NCBI GenBank assembly: GCA_946480715.1
Contig: CAMLKK010000002.1
Span: 131,350 to 195,349 of the forward strand
Source: an uncultured Bacteriovorax sp.
Lineage (GTDB): Bacteria; Bdellovibrionota; Bacteriovoracia; Bacteriovoracales; Bacteriovoracaceae
Length of the DNA: 64,000 nt
Direction of reading: 5' to 3'
Made by a program: the position numbers and the translations under genes. The first letter of the stretch is position 1, and each line of letters starts with the position of its first letter. Below, one piece after another: positions 43,069 through 52,082 of the stretch. Under the pieces are notes generated by a model, which saw nothing but the letters and a program-made list of their open reading frames with translations, made no database searches and had not been told where the DNA came from.

Positions 43069-43455
43069 TCGGTTTTTCTTTTTTTCACCGTGTGCTTTTT
43101 TACCTTTAATTCTCTCTCGCACTGAACTTTTGGTAGGCTTAGTCGGTTTTCTGATTTTTGGTGGAGTAGCAACTGACTCAATCATTTCGTGAAGTTTGTT
43201 AACCACATCACTGATGTTTAAATGTTGGGTGCGAAAGGCCTGCGAAGTCAGAGTTAAAACTCCCTCTTCATTTAAACGTTTGCCATATTTTTCTATAAAG
43301 CGTTCACGTACAGCAGTTGGAAGACTTGGTGATAGCAAAGCATTCCACTTAAGCGTGGCCTTGGTATTTACTTTATTAACATTTTGTCCGCCAGTACCCG
43401 AACTTCTTGAAAAAGATAATTCATATTCTTCAGCGGGGATTTTTATCGATATCAT
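43048..43455 (-). CDS. arfB: Peptidyl-tRNA hydrolase ArfB (YaeJ-type ribosome rescue factor)
   Basis: 135 residues from the ATG at 43455, chosen because MISIKIPAEEYELSFSRSSGTGGQ aligns with the start of known ArfB proteins (140 residues in E. coli). A longer frame opens at 43503. The catalytic GGQ is at residues 22-24, and NVNKVNTKATLKW and the basic tail (RIKGKKAHGEKKKNRSK), which enters the empty mRNA channel, are both present. ArfB releases peptides from ribosomes stalled without a stop codon. Confidence 0.9.
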   Translation of the reverse strand: MISIKIPAEEYELSFSRSSGTGGQNVNKVNTKATLKWNALLSPSLPTAVRERFIEKYGKRLNEEGVLTLTSQAFRTQHLNISDVVNKLHEMIESVATPPKIRKPTKPTKSSVRERIKGKKAHGEKKKNRSKISFD

Positions 43456-43465
43456 CGAATTTAGG

Positions 43466-43495
43466 TTGCCACGCTTTTTCGGCTTTGGATAGACT
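43466..43495 (+). promoter_or_regulatory. Leaderless-type promoter of the 82-residue gene
   Basis: TTGCCA (43466-43471), an 18 bp spacer and TAGACT (43490-43495) are followed by six bases and the ATG at 43502. There is no ribosome binding site. Confidence 0.5.
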
Positions 43496-43501
43496 TGTTC
43501 C

Positions 43502-43750
43502 ATGCAAGAACTAGAAGATCTTATTCTATCGACGCTGTCTTTTTATGAGCCCATGTCCTTTTCAAAAATTGTTTTTGATATGGACACTGAGGCCCTTAAA
43601 CAATTTCCCAATTTTGATAAACCACAAATGCTTACGATCCTGAATTCCCTCGAAAAGAGAGGGCTTGTTAAGAGATTAGGAAGCGGGGAAGAGTTGCAAT
43701 GGCAACGAATCCACAAAAAGCGCTCCTGGTTTAAACGCTTTTTTAGTTAA
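43502..43750 (+). CDS. Small winged-helix-like hypothetical protein (82 aa)
   Basis: LEDLILSTLSFYEPMSFSKIVFDMD, then MLTILNSLEKRGLVKRLGSGEELQWQRI, has the helix-turn-helix and wing pattern of small winged-helix regulators, with the typical LxxLxxRGLVxR. It ends in a basic aromatic tail (RSWFKRFFS). No exact family is recognised. The gene has its own leaderless-type promoter and precedes ygiQ by 75 bp. Confidence 0.65.
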   Translation: MQELEDLILSTLSFYEPMSFSKIVFDMDTEALKQFPNFDKPQMLTILNSLEKRGLVKRLGSGEELQWQRIHKKRSWFKRFFS

Positions 43751-43787
43751 GACCGTGTAAACTTCACCTGATTCCATCCTCATTCCA

Positions 43788-43816
43788 TTGTCAGACAAAC
43801 CGTTTTGGCCTAAATT
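43788..43816 (+). promoter_or_regulatory. Promoter of the ygiQ gene
   Basis: TTGTCA (43788-43793), a 17 bp spacer and TAAATT (43811-43816). The start codon at 43826 is 9 bases after the -10, so the leader would be only about three bases long. Confidence 0.45.
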
Positions 43817-43825
43817 CCACGGATT

Positions 43826-45691
43826 ATGACAAAACCAAACAAACTATCAGAGACGACTGTTTCTCCCTCAGAATTGCCCATTACGGCCTGGCTTCCTACG
43901 ACTGTCAAAGAAGCAAAAAAGCGCGGTTGGGATGAGATCGATGTCATTTTGATTACAGGAGATGCTTACGTTGACCATCCGGCCTTTGGGGCAGCGGTTA
44001 TGGGACGCCTTTTAGAGGCCATGGGAATGAAGGTGGCGATCATTGCTCAACCCAACTGGCGCGATGATCTTCGCGATTTTAAAAAATTCGGTAAACCAAA
44101 ATATTTCTTCGGCGTGACTTCGGGAAACATGGATTCCATGGTGAACAAGTACACAGCTGGTAAACGTTTACGTTCGAGCGATGCTTATACTCCAGGTGGC
44201 GCAGTAGATATGCGTCCTGATTATGCAACCAGCGTGTATACAAAAATTTTAAAAGACCTCTATCCTGAAACACCAGTCATGATCGGAGGTATTGAAGCTT
44301 CTCTTCGCCGTGTGACTCACTATGATTTTTGGTCTGATCGTTTAATGCCCAATATTCTTTCAACTTCGAGAGCGGATCTTCTTCTCTACGGAATGGGTGA
44401 GCAGCCCTTAAAAGAAGTTGTAAAACTTTTGCAAGAAGGTATTCCTTTTAATGAAATTAAAAATGTTCCGCAGACTGCGTTTTTGATTGATCAGCAAGTA
44501 GCAAAACCAATTGGGAATATTTCCTGGGAAGATTTCGAGCTTTCTTCGCATGAAGTTTGTTTGAAAGATAAAAAAGCTTACTCAAAAAACTTCATGCACG
44601 TTGAAGTTGAATCAAACAAACAATTTGCGAATCGATTGTTGCAAAAAGTAGGAACTGAGTTACTAATCATCAATCCTCCTTTTCAGACAATGACAGAAGC
44701 TGAGATAGATGCCTCATTTGATTTACCATATACGAGATTACCGCATCCAAAATATAAAGATCGCGGCCCAATTTCTGCGTATGAGATGATTAAATTTTCG
44801 CTTAACACTCACCGTGGCTGTTTCGGTGGTTGCAGCTTCTGTACGATATCTGCTCACCAGGGAAAAATGATTGCAAGTCGTTCGAAATCTTCGATCATGA
44901 AAGAGCTGGAAGTTATGTCAAAAATGAGTGACTTCAAAGGAATCGTCACGGACATGGGTGGACCTTCGGCCAACATGTATCAGATGAAAGGAATCGATCA
45001 AGCTCACTGTGATAAATGCGCGGCCCCTTCATGTGTTTTCCCAGTTATCTGTAAAAATCTAGATGCGAGTCCAGAGAAGATGACGGAACTTTATCGTGAA
45101 GTCGCGGCCCATCCGAAAGTGAAAAAAGCATTCGTGAGTTCGGGGCTTAGATACGATCTCATGTTTAACGAAAGAAGTCTCGATCCGAAAAAAGATGAAG
45201 AATACGTAGAGCAACTTATAACTCATCACGTGAGCGGCCGTCTCAAAGTAGCGCCTGAACATACTGAGGATCACGTCCTCAAAACAATGAGAAAACCTGC
45301 ATTCCATTATTTTGAAACTTTCAAAAAGAAGTTCGAAGAGATCAGTAGAAAGAAAGGGCTTAATCAGGAAATCATTCCTTATTTCATTTCGAGCCATCCA
45401 TCATGCACGCCTGAAGATATGGCCAAACTCGCCGTGAAAACGAAAAAACTTGGTTACAGGCTTGAGCAGGTTCAGGATTTCACTCCGACGCCAATGACTG
45501 TTGCGACAGAAATTTATTATTCTGGATATCATCCTTATACGCTGAAAGAAGTGAAAACAGCGATTTCTCTGGATGAGAAAACAAAACAGCGAACGTTTTT
45601 CTTCTGGTATAAACCAGAAAATAAAAACTACATCAAAAACTATCTAGCCAAGCAGAAGCTCTTCGATATCACTAAAGATTTATTTGGATAG
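43826..45691 (+). CDS. ygiQ: YgiQ-family radical SAM protein
   Basis: 621 residues, the usual length. The N-terminal UPF0313 domain (ITAWLPTTVKEAKKRGWDEIDVILITGDAYVDHPAFG) is followed by the radical SAM core with NTHRGCFGGCSFCTISAHQG, whose three cysteines bind the 4Fe-4S cluster. QAHCDKCAAPSCVFPVICKNLD is a conserved second Cys-rich segment. The substrate of the family is not known. It converges with the PLA2-like gene, overlapping 12 bp. Confidence 0.95.
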   Translation: MTKPNKLSETTVSPSELPITAWLPTTVKEAKKRGWDEIDVILITGDAYVDHPAFGAAVMGRLLEAMGMKVAIIAQPNWRDDLRDFKKFGKPKYFFGVTSGNMDSMVNKYTAGKRLRSSDAYTPGGAVDMRPDYATSVYTKILKDLYPETPVMIGGIEASLRRVTHYDFWSDRLMPNILSTSRADLLLYGMGEQPLKEVVKLLQEGIPFNEIKNVPQTAFLIDQQVAKPIGNISWEDFELSSHEVCLKDKKAYSKNFMHVEVESNKQFANRLLQKVGTELLIINPPFQTMTEAEIDASFDLPYTRLPHPKYKDRGPISAYEMIKFSLNTHRGCFGGCSFCTISAHQGKMIASRSKSSIMKELEVMSKMSDFKGIVTDMGGPSANMYQMKGIDQAHCDKCAAPSCVFPVICKNLDASPEKMTELYREVAAHPKVKKAFVSSGLRYDLMFNERSLDPKKDEEYVEQLITHHVSGRLKVAPEHTEDHVLKTMRKPAFHYFETFKKKFEEISRKKGLNQEIIPYFISSHPSCTPEDMAKLAVKTKKLGYRLEQVQDFTPTPMTVATEIYYSGYHPYTLKEVKTAISLDEKTKQRTFFFWYKPENKNYIKNYLAKQKLFDITKDLFG

Positions 45692-46147
45692 AACGAGATT
45701 ATCGCGGATGAAGTCAGCAATGCTGACTTCTGTGATATTTAGCTTTTTCAATTCCCGTTCGACATAGAGAGATTCATCGAGAGTGAGTGCTTGATTCTTT
45801 CGTTTTTCCGTCCAGCCCCAGCTCCATTGATATTTATTTTTAATAGGTGAGTGATGACCAGCACGCACACCGAAGTAAATAAGATCGGCCCAAGTGTCGC
45901 CCGCCGCTTTCGTCACACATGTTCTCAAGCGTAAATCGGCCATATCCATATCTGCTTCAGAACCACCAAACCAATAGCGTAAATCATGTTCCAGACAGCA
46001 ATGCTTCCATTGGCCAGGGTTATTTGTCGGACCATCGAGAAAAAGTGTGCAGTAGTCTGTTTGAAAATTTTTGAGAGTCGGAGCAGCAGAAGCTTTTCCA
46101 GTGAAGAGAACAAAAATAATGGCCATTAGTGGCAATAGGGCTTTCAT
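45680..46147 (-). CDS. Secreted phospholipase A2-like protein
   Basis: 155 residues with a signal peptide (ALLPLMAIIFVLFTGKASA). QWKHCCLEHDLRYWFGG carries the CCxxHDxxY catalytic helix of secreted PLA2 enzymes, with the His-Asp pair preserved, and DYCTLF upstream could be the calcium loop region. Four of the five cysteines are placed for disulphides. It would hydrolyse the sn-2 acyl chain of phospholipids outside the cytoplasm. The mRNA is probably leaderless from an excellent promoter. Confidence 0.72.
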   Translation of the reverse strand: MKALLPLMAIIFVLFTGKASAAPTLKNFQTDYCTLFLDGPTNNPGQWKHCCLEHDLRYWFGGSEADMDMADLRLRTCVTKAAGDTWADLIYFGVRAGHHSPIKNKYQWSWGWTEKRKNQALTLDESLYVERELKKLNITEVSIADFIRDNLVLSK

Positions 46148-46153
46148 AGATCA

Positions 46154-46182
46154 ATCATAGGGCGAAATTTAAAAATGCTCAA
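46154..46182 (-). promoter_or_regulatory. Leaderless-type promoter of the PLA2-like gene
   Basis: On the minus strand, TTGAGC (46182-46177), a 17 bp spacer and TATGAT (46159-46154) are followed by six bases and the ATG at 46147. No ribosome binding site is present. Confidence 0.6.
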
Positions 46183-46259
46183 CACCGAATGTGGACGAAT
46201 GATGGATCTGCCTTTAATCTTGAAAGCTAAGGCAATGAAGCCGTCGGGAATTCTTTGAC

Positions 46260-47342
46260 ATGAAAAGCACTATCCATGAAGTTGTCTTTAAAAATTTTTT
46301 CAAGTTTGTGACAGCGCTTTTTATCATTCTTGGTTTTCTCTATGTCATTTTCCCTTTTATGATTCCCCTTATTTTCGGAGGGATTCTGGCCCTCGCTTCA
46401 AGTCCATTCATTCATAAACTCATGGCCCGCGGGCATAGCCGAAAAAAATCTCTCATCATGCTTACCGTTTGTCTTTTTGTTCTCATTATCATGCCGCTGA
46501 CATTTTTCTTCATGCGCGGTTTTAAAATTGTCTCGCAATTTTTCTCTGAGCAGTCCATCGACGAACTCACAAAAAGTGGGCAACAACGTATCTATGCTCT
46601 GTTTGATAAAATTTCAGCAAACTACAATGTTGATCCAGAGATGATTAAACAGAAAGTATTAGCTCTATTGAATAATGCGGGGACTTTTACATTTAAACTT
46701 TTTGGTGATCTCGTTTCACAAATCCCGAACATTGTTATTTTAAGTGTGATTACGCTTTTTGCGTTTTATTTTTTTCTCCTCAAAGAAGTTCAAATCAGAA
46801 AATTTTTTGATCGCTATTTTCATTTCTCCCAAAAAAATGCAGATCAATTCATCATTGTATTAAAGTCGAGTGCCCGTGAAGTTTTTGTCGCTAACGTGGT
46901 GACAGGGCTCATTCAATCTACGATCGTTTCTATCGGTGCGCTTATTTGCGGGATTGGTGACTTTTACATTGTTCTTTTCACAACATTTATTATTTCCTTT
47001 ATTCCCGTTATTGGGGCCGCTCCCATGGCCTTTTTGTTGTCAGGAATCGCTTTCATTGATGATCAAGTGGGGCAAGGGATTACAATGGCCGTCGTCGGCG
47101 TCATCACGGGGACTGCTGACAATTTCATTCGTCCTTATCTCTCTTCTAGCTTTGGCGATGCGAATGTGCCTGTATTTGTGTCTTTTATCGCCGTTATTGG
47201 AGGCGTAGTTGTCTTGGGGATTCCTGGTTTATTCGTCGGGCCATTACTGGCGTCTCTTGTTTATGGAGCACTGCCAATATTAGCGCGTGAATTTTTCCCT
47301 GAATTAGAGAGTGAGGATGTGCAAAATACCGATTCAAATTGA
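46260..47342 (+). CDS. AI-2E family transporter (PerM-like)
   Basis: 360 residues with about eight transmembrane helices. FMIPLIFGGILALASSPFIHKLMARG and the C-terminal FIPVIGAAPMAFLLSGIAF, TADNFIRPYLSS and GLFVGPLLASLVYG are the signature blocks of the AI-2E/UPF0118 exporter family. Members export autoinducer-2 or act as Na+/H+ antiporters. The role here is unknown. Confidence 0.92.
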   Translation: MKSTIHEVVFKNFFKFVTALFIILGFLYVIFPFMIPLIFGGILALASSPFIHKLMARGHSRKKSLIMLTVCLFVLIIMPLTFFFMRGFKIVSQFFSEQSIDELTKSGQQRIYALFDKISANYNVDPEMIKQKVLALLNNAGTFTFKLFGDLVSQIPNIVILSVITLFAFYFFLLKEVQIRKFFDRYFHFSQKNADQFIIVLKSSAREVFVANVVTGLIQSTIVSIGALICGIGDFYIVLFTTFIISFIPVIGAAPMAFLLSGIAFIDDQVGQGITMAVVGVITGTADNFIRPYLSSSFGDANVPVFVSFIAVIGGVVVLGIPGLFVGPLLASLVYGALPILAREFFPELESEDVQNTDSN

Positions 47343-47397
47343 AAAAGTTTTGGTATGGTGCTCCCCACCTTTTTAAAATGATACGGTTTAGGGATTT

Positions 47398-48339
47398 ATG
47401 AAATTTCTTTCTTCTTTATTACTTACATTTTCACTTATCTCAACTCTTTCGGCCGCAGAAGTGGATCAATTTACGCTTCGTCATGAAAACCTGGAAGATG
47501 CTTCAACAATCATTAATTTACTCGCCAATAGAAACGTTAAGCGTGTTCTAAAAGAAATGCATGCTAAGCAAATTGGATGTGATGAAAAAGAGCTTTACGA
47601 AAATTTAAGAACAGTTTTTGCGAATCATTCTCATGGGGAATTAACGATTTCAGTTATTGATAATCCGGCCATTCCAAAACTTCTTACTCCGTTTGAAAAT
47701 TCAATCTACAAAGATTGGCGTTTCTGGGATGGCTTTGTCATGGGATCTCCCTTCTTTAAAAAATCAGGACTCACCATTTCTCCTCTTATCCGAATGGGAG
47801 ATGTCATTGTCGGTACAGATAAATTTGAACATATGTTTGGAAGGGGCTTTCAATACTTCACAAACTTCTATCTCAAAAACAAAAATCTGGAGACGGCAGT
47901 TAAACGCGGAGTCTTCGACGAAAAACTAATTTTCGGTGGAAATAAAATCGCGACCGGCGTTTTTAGTTATGGAGATTTGTCTGCTAACTTCAATGGCATG
48001 CGTTTTTGGAATCACATGCTGCAGTTAAGACAGGATGTTCTCGGGGATAATAGAGGTCCATACATCGCTTGCGAAAATAATCAATACCGTCTTGTTAAAG
48101 AAATTGATTTCCGTTCGTATATGGATGAATCAATGGATGAAGGAATCAATTGTGCAAAATTTCCATCACACAAAACGGCGATGAAATACAAAAGACAAGT
48201 TGAAAAACTGGGTATGACTTGTCCGATGGATTTAAGTTCATCTGATAAAATGATCCAGAAATATGGTCCATTCGCCAAATGGATCATCAACAACAAAGGC
48301 TTGGCGGAAATTGATTACAAAGGTGAATTCGAAGAGTGA
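47398..48339 (+). CDS. Secreted hypothetical protein (313 aa)
   Basis: A signal peptide (MKFLSSLLLTFSLISTLSA) precedes a domain with IYKDWRFWDGFVMGSPFFKKSG, MGDVIVGTDKFEHMFGRGFQYF and GVFSYGDLSANFNGMRFWNHML, resembling conserved secreted proteins of predatory Bdellovibrionota with a DKxxHMFxxG motif. No function is assigned. The His-containing motif could bind metal. AGGGA precedes the start. Its stop overlaps the GTG of the TVP38 gene by 4 bp (GTGA). Confidence 0.75.
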   Translation: MKFLSSLLLTFSLISTLSAAEVDQFTLRHENLEDASTIINLLANRNVKRVLKEMHAKQIGCDEKELYENLRTVFANHSHGELTISVIDNPAIPKLLTPFENSIYKDWRFWDGFVMGSPFFKKSGLTISPLIRMGDVIVGTDKFEHMFGRGFQYFTNFYLKNKNLETAVKRGVFDEKLIFGGNKIATGVFSYGDLSANFNGMRFWNHMLQLRQDVLGDNRGPYIACENNQYRLVKEIDFRSYMDESMDEGINCAKFPSHKTAMKYKRQVEKLGMTCPMDLSSSDKMIQKYGPFAKWIINNKGLAEIDYKGEFEE

Positions 48340-49013
48340 AAAAACCTTTAATCTTTATTGCATTAATTGTTTCTTTCATTCTGCTCGTTAATCAGTTTTT
48401 TCCTCAACTATCGAGTCTCACTGACTTTCAAATGATTCAGGCCATGCGGGAAGATTGGCATAATGTCTATCTCACGAATCCCTATTACTATATGGGGCTG
48501 TTTTTTTTCTTCAATATGTTTCTCGCTTCACTACCAGTTCCAGGTATATCAATGCTTAGTTTTTTGGCAGGAGCGCTGTTTGGTTTCTGGCCGGGGTTTT
48601 TACTTTCTTCAGTGGCAACGGCGATAGGAAATCTTGGCGGTTACTATCTTGCAAATTACTTTTTACGTGACTGGGTCATGGAAAAATACGGACACAAAGT
48701 AGAAGTTTTCAAAAAAGACTGGCAAACAAATGGGGCCCTAGCACTTTTTTCTATGCGTTTGTTTCCAATTGTTCCGTCCTTCATCGCCAATCTTATTCTT
48801 GGCGTTTCTCCTTTAAAAGCCTGGACATTTTTTTGGGTAGGGTGGTTAGGAAGAGTACCGATGGTGCTTTTTTATACTCTCGCAGGAGTACAGATTGCAA
48901 AAATCAAAAGTGTTGATGAAGTTTTATCACCACCAGTTCTCGTTTCATTTGCACTTTTAGCATTAGCTCCATGGGTTCTAAAGCTGCTTGTTGGAAAACT
49001 AAAAAAGGCTTAA
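48336..49013 (+). CDS. TVP38/TMEM64 (DedA-superfamily) membrane protein
   Basis: 225 residues from a GTG overlapping the previous stop. FFFNMFLASLPVPGISMLSFLAGALFGFWPGFLLSSVATAIGNLGGYYLANYFLRD carries the conserved GxxFG...GxxxGxxxxY core, and FSMRLFPIVPSFIANLILGVSPLKAWTF is the F/R-x-FPxxP second motif of SNARE-associated/VTT domains. VTT proteins act as lipid scramblases or half-transporters. Stop shares TTAA with the convergent gene. Confidence 0.92.
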   Translation: MKKPLIFIALIVSFILLVNQFFPQLSSLTDFQMIQAMREDWHNVYLTNPYYYMGLFFFFNMFLASLPVPGISMLSFLAGALFGFWPGFLLSSVATAIGNLGGYYLANYFLRDWVMEKYGHKVEVFKKDWQTNGALALFSMRLFPIVPSFIANLILGVSPLKAWTFFWVGWLGRVPMVLFYTLAGVQIAKIKSVDEVLSPPVLVSFALLALAPWVLKLLVGKLKKA

Positions 49014-49669
49014 GGCTCTTTCATCAAACTCACAAGATAGTTATCTTCATCGACGGCAATTGATTTTGAAAATGGGACGCGCATTTTAAAGCTAGGGCCA
49101 TAAGTAACGAAGGTATTAAATTCGCCATTCAATCCGGCCGCATTGACCTCTGCAGGTAAATTTTCGATATACGTTTCGTTGTACTCGAGTGCCAGATGAT
49201 TAACGGTTAAAACATCTTTATTAATTCCAGTGACCAGTGCTTTGTGACCTGTCGAAAAAAATTCTTTGTTGAAGTCCTCTGCGCTTAAAGACCAAAGTGG
49301 AAAAAGTGGAAGAAGTCCGCTTTCTTTAGCGATATATTCGTGAAGATCTCTTTCTTTATTCGTTGTATCTGGAAATGCGACACCCGCGATATTCGTTTTA
49401 GCAAACATCTTCAATACCTTGATAATTTCAGAGGACTCTGTAGTCGTAGATGGATCAATGAAAATTCGCTGAACAGGAAGTTTTAAAAGTTTTCCCTGCT
49501 CTATGATGAGGACATCTGGAATTCCATGGTAAGGCACACGATTCGTTGCTCTATTGACTAAACAGATGAGCCCAGCGATTTCATAATTCGCTTCAGTCTG
49601 TAACTTATGCAAGGCCAAGGCACTGGCCGAACCACCATTCCAAAATAATAAAATTCTTTCTTTCTTCAT
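49010..49669 (-). CDS. Dph6-like ATP-pyrophosphatase-fold protein with degenerate PP-loop
   Basis: 219 residues related to diphthine-ammonia ligase/MJ0570 proteins: TNRVPYHGIPDVLIIEQGKLLKLP, AGVAFPDTTNKERDLHEYIAKESGLLPLFPLW and the C-terminal AAGLNGEFNTFVTYGP match the family in order. The nucleotide-binding PP-loop SGGKDSA is replaced by NGGSASA, losing the Lys and Asp. Bacteria do not make diphthamide, so the substrate is another acid or amide, and ATP use is doubtful here. Confidence 0.8.
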   Translation of the reverse strand: MKKERILLFWNGGSASALALHKLQTEANYEIAGLICLVNRATNRVPYHGIPDVLIIEQGKLLKLPVQRIFIDPSTTTESSEIIKVLKMFAKTNIAGVAFPDTTNKERDLHEYIAKESGLLPLFPLWSLSAEDFNKEFFSTGHKALVTGINKDVLTVNHLALEYNETYIENLPAEVNAAGLNGEFNTFVTYGPSFKMRVPFSKSIAVDEDNYLVSLMKEP

Positions 49670-49766
49670 ATGCGCGCATTAAAGCACGGAAAATTAAAGA
49701 GTTCAACAGTACCGGACTTTTTCGGTTTAATAAGGCAGGCATTCATTTTATCCGATACTGTTCGCG

Positions 49767-50585
49767 ATGAAACAAACTTTTCTATTTATCATTTTTATAG
49801 TCTTCGTGGGGTGCGCAGAAATAAGCAGGCGTCCAGCGGAGTCATCTGGGCAGGTTCAACATATCGTCTTTGATATTGATTGGACAATTGTCGCCGAAGT
49901 GAAAGATGCTTCGAAATTTAAAGATGTCATTCATGTAGATGGTACAGATTATGTTTTGTACCCAGGTCTAAGATCACTTATCCAGGAAATGGCCCAACAT
50001 CCGGAAATAAAGATTTCATTTTTTTCTGGTGGCGCTAATAAACGAAATGAAAAACTTCTCTCACTCATAAAACTGGATGACGGAAGATCACTTCAAAAAA
50101 TTGCATACAAAATATTAGGGCGTGACGATCTCGTACGAATGGAACATGTTCCTGAATCCGCCCGATTTGCTGAACGATATAAAAAAGATCTCGCAAAGGT
50201 GAGTGATGACATTGATAGCATCATTATGTTTGATGATACTGCAAATTTCACTTTGCCCAACTCTGCAAGACAACAGGATCAAGTTTTTTTCATGGGAACT
50301 TCTTATTTACCTTTTGCGAGTTTTGAAGAAGCACAAAAACAAACAGGTGACTACATACCGAAATCCTATGATGCCTGGAAACTTGATCGAGAACGCTTAG
50401 AATTGTTACGGGAAGCTTTCAAAGAATCTTATCAAGAGTGGAAGAGTGGCGGATCAAACGGACAATTGAGCGACCATCTAAAGTCAAAAGAAGCTCTTCT
50501 TCGCTTTGATTCTCATCAATGGACTCATTATTCGAGACAGCTCATGCAGTCTTCTTGTCAGCAAACGATGCACGTTTTTTTATAG
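49767..50585 (+). CDS. HAD-fold lipoprotein (putative phosphatase)
   Basis: 272 residues. The N-terminus TFLFIIFIVFVGCAEI is a lipoprotein signal with lipobox Cys at residue 16. HIVFDIDWTIV supplies the HAD nucleophile D36 and acid D38 (DxDxT/V), ISFFSGG the second motif and IIMFDDTANF the metal-binding acidic pair. It is thus an exported, probably outer- or inner-membrane-anchored phosphatase of the class B/C acid phosphatase kind, substrate unknown. GATACT lies seven bases before the ATG with no ribosome binding site. The 3' end overlaps the convergent C11 protease gene by 6 bp. Confidence 0.78.
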   Translation: MKQTFLFIIFIVFVGCAEISRRPAESSGQVQHIVFDIDWTIVAEVKDASKFKDVIHVDGTDYVLYPGLRSLIQEMAQHPEIKISFFSGGANKRNEKLLSLIKLDDGRSLQKIAYKILGRDDLVRMEHVPESARFAERYKKDLAKVSDDIDSIIMFDDTANFTLPNSARQQDQVFFMGTSYLPFASFEEAQKQTGDYIPKSYDAWKLDRERLELLREAFKESYQEWKSGGSNGQLSDHLKSKEALLRFDSHQWTHYSRQLMQSSCQQTMHVFL

Positions 50586-52082
50586 TGCGAGCCAACCGAC
50601 TGCCTGATTGAAATCAGATTCAAAATATTCAAATGAAGGTGCACTTTTTGGCATTGTAATGTTGAGTCCCGTGTATTTTTCAGCGGAAGCTCCCATAGCT
50701 TGAGTGTATGCAGTAAAAACAACGAATCTATTTTCAGTCCCGGACATGACAACATCGCTTGCACGCACGAAAGTTTGTGGAGATGAGAGAGGTTTGAAGG
50801 TTTTTGGATCGGCCCAGTAAGTATCAAAACTTTTTACTCCCGGAGCAAAAGGAAGAATCATTAACTTTTCTTTTTCCACAACAATGGCCGGCCATTTTTG
50901 TGACTTCGGTCCCGTGACAAATTGGTCTGCAACAATCAGATCGCGAAAAATTGAATCATGATACTCTTTCTCGGAACCGTTACTCCAATTATTGTACCCG
51001 AATACAAGAAGCGCATTTGGAACCGGTGGAGTGATTTTTAAGCGAGGATTTGTTTTTAGTTTTCGTTGGGAATCAATACTCAAAAGACGAATAAGTGATG
51101 TTAACGTTTTGTCATCCGAAGCATCTTTGTTCGCTTTTCGAATAAGTAATAAGAGTTGTCCCAGATCAACTAAACCACGATTTTCCATCGCATATTTTTT
51201 CTTCAATTCACTTAGAATTGCTTTTTGGGCAGAGTCTGGAAGTTTTTCGAAAATCTCTTTGCTTTCTCGAATGAGAGGAATGACATCTTCCCACTTATTG
51301 TTATCGATAATTGAAATCGTAGCGGAGCTGGTTGATACGTTTTCGCGTTGAGACCCTTTTAGCAAATAAGAATAGGATTCGATAAAACTTTTAGCGAGAA
51401 AAAGTGCAGCACTTTTGGCGTTATCTAAATCTGGAAGCATGTTTATCGTTTCAAACGGCAGACCTGAGGTGAATTCTGCTTCTTGGGAAGCAAGAGTATA
51501 GTCGGCTACAGATTTCACTTCATGCAAAAATTCAGTGTTACCCATGAAACATGAATCCAGCCACAGGATATCTAACTTCATTCCGATGTTCCTCAATAGC
51601 GTTTTTGCTTCTGCAAGAGGAAGTTCAGACAGTCCTTCTGAACCTTGTCCGTGACCATAAATGATGAGAATTTTTTTTGATTGAGGAGATTTAAATGCGT
51701 TCTTCAGAAAGCTCTGAAGATTTTTACGTTCAGTTTTTTTATATTGTCCCTGAATTGAAATTGATCCAGCATCGCCCGCGAGAAGAGAATTGAGTCCAAT
51801 TTTTTGATTTCCATTGGGAGAGTAGGTATATGTCGTTTGAGGCATTTCGCGATAGAGAGAAAGGTTGATGTCTTTTACATTTGAAATGCGGGCAAGTTCC
51901 ATTACATTTCGATCGATATCTTTTTGAAATTCGGCAGAATCAGTCGGAGCATTTTTGCCCAGGAAAAGAACAGCGACATCCCACTTCACACCCGCTGAAA
52001 CATCAGCAATTGTGAAGCAGAATGCTACTATTAAAAAGAATGAATTACTTAATCGCCTTAGGCTTTTCATTGTCTTCATCAC
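50580..52082 (-). CDS. Secreted clostripain-family (C11) caspase-fold protease
   Basis: 500 residues with a signal peptide (NSFFLIVAFCFTIADVSA). The clan CD dyad is visible: H144 in ILIIYGHGQGSEG and C178 in LDILWLDSCFMGNTEFLHEV, followed by DYTLASQEAEFTSGLPF, the strand and activation region of clostripains. These proteases cleave after Arg or other basic residues and often self-process. The second half (about 270-500) has no recognisable domain. The start lies inside the end of the preceding caspase-fold gene (38 bp overlap), so the two are expressed together. Confidence 0.82.
   Translation of the reverse strand: MMKTMKSLRRLSNSFFLIVAFCFTIADVSAGVKWDVAVLFLGKNAPTDSAEFQKDIDRNVMELARISNVKDINLSLYREMPQTTYTYSPNGNQKIGLNSLLAGDAGSISIQGQYKKTERKNLQSFLKNAFKSPQSKKILIIYGHGQGSEGLSELPLAEAKTLLRNIGMKLDILWLDSCFMGNTEFLHEVKSVADYTLASQEAEFTSGLPFETINMLPDLDNAKSAALFLAKSFIESYSYLLKGSQRENVSTSSATISIIDNNKWEDVIPLIRESKEIFEKLPDSAQKAILSELKKKYAMENRGLVDLGQLLLLIRKANKDASDDKTLTSLIRLLSIDSQRKLKTNPRLKITPPVPNALLVFGYNNWSNGSEKEYHDSIFRDLIVADQFVTGPKSQKWPAIVVEKEKLMILPFAPGVKSFDTYWADPKTFKPLSSPQTFVRASDVVMSGTENRFVVFTAYTQAMGASAEKYTGLNITMPKSAPSFEYFESDFNQAVGWLAL

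Noticed and set aside
43501..43504. CATG as overlapping divergent start codons for arfB and the 82-residue gene
   Set aside because: ArfB homology begins at the ATG at 43455, so the longer minus-strand frame is probably not used. The overlap is then coincidental.
49683..49766. Plus-strand frame starting near 49670 upstream of the HAD lipoprotein
   Set aside because: It overlaps the HAD gene in another frame, has no ribosome binding site, and its codon use is irregular.
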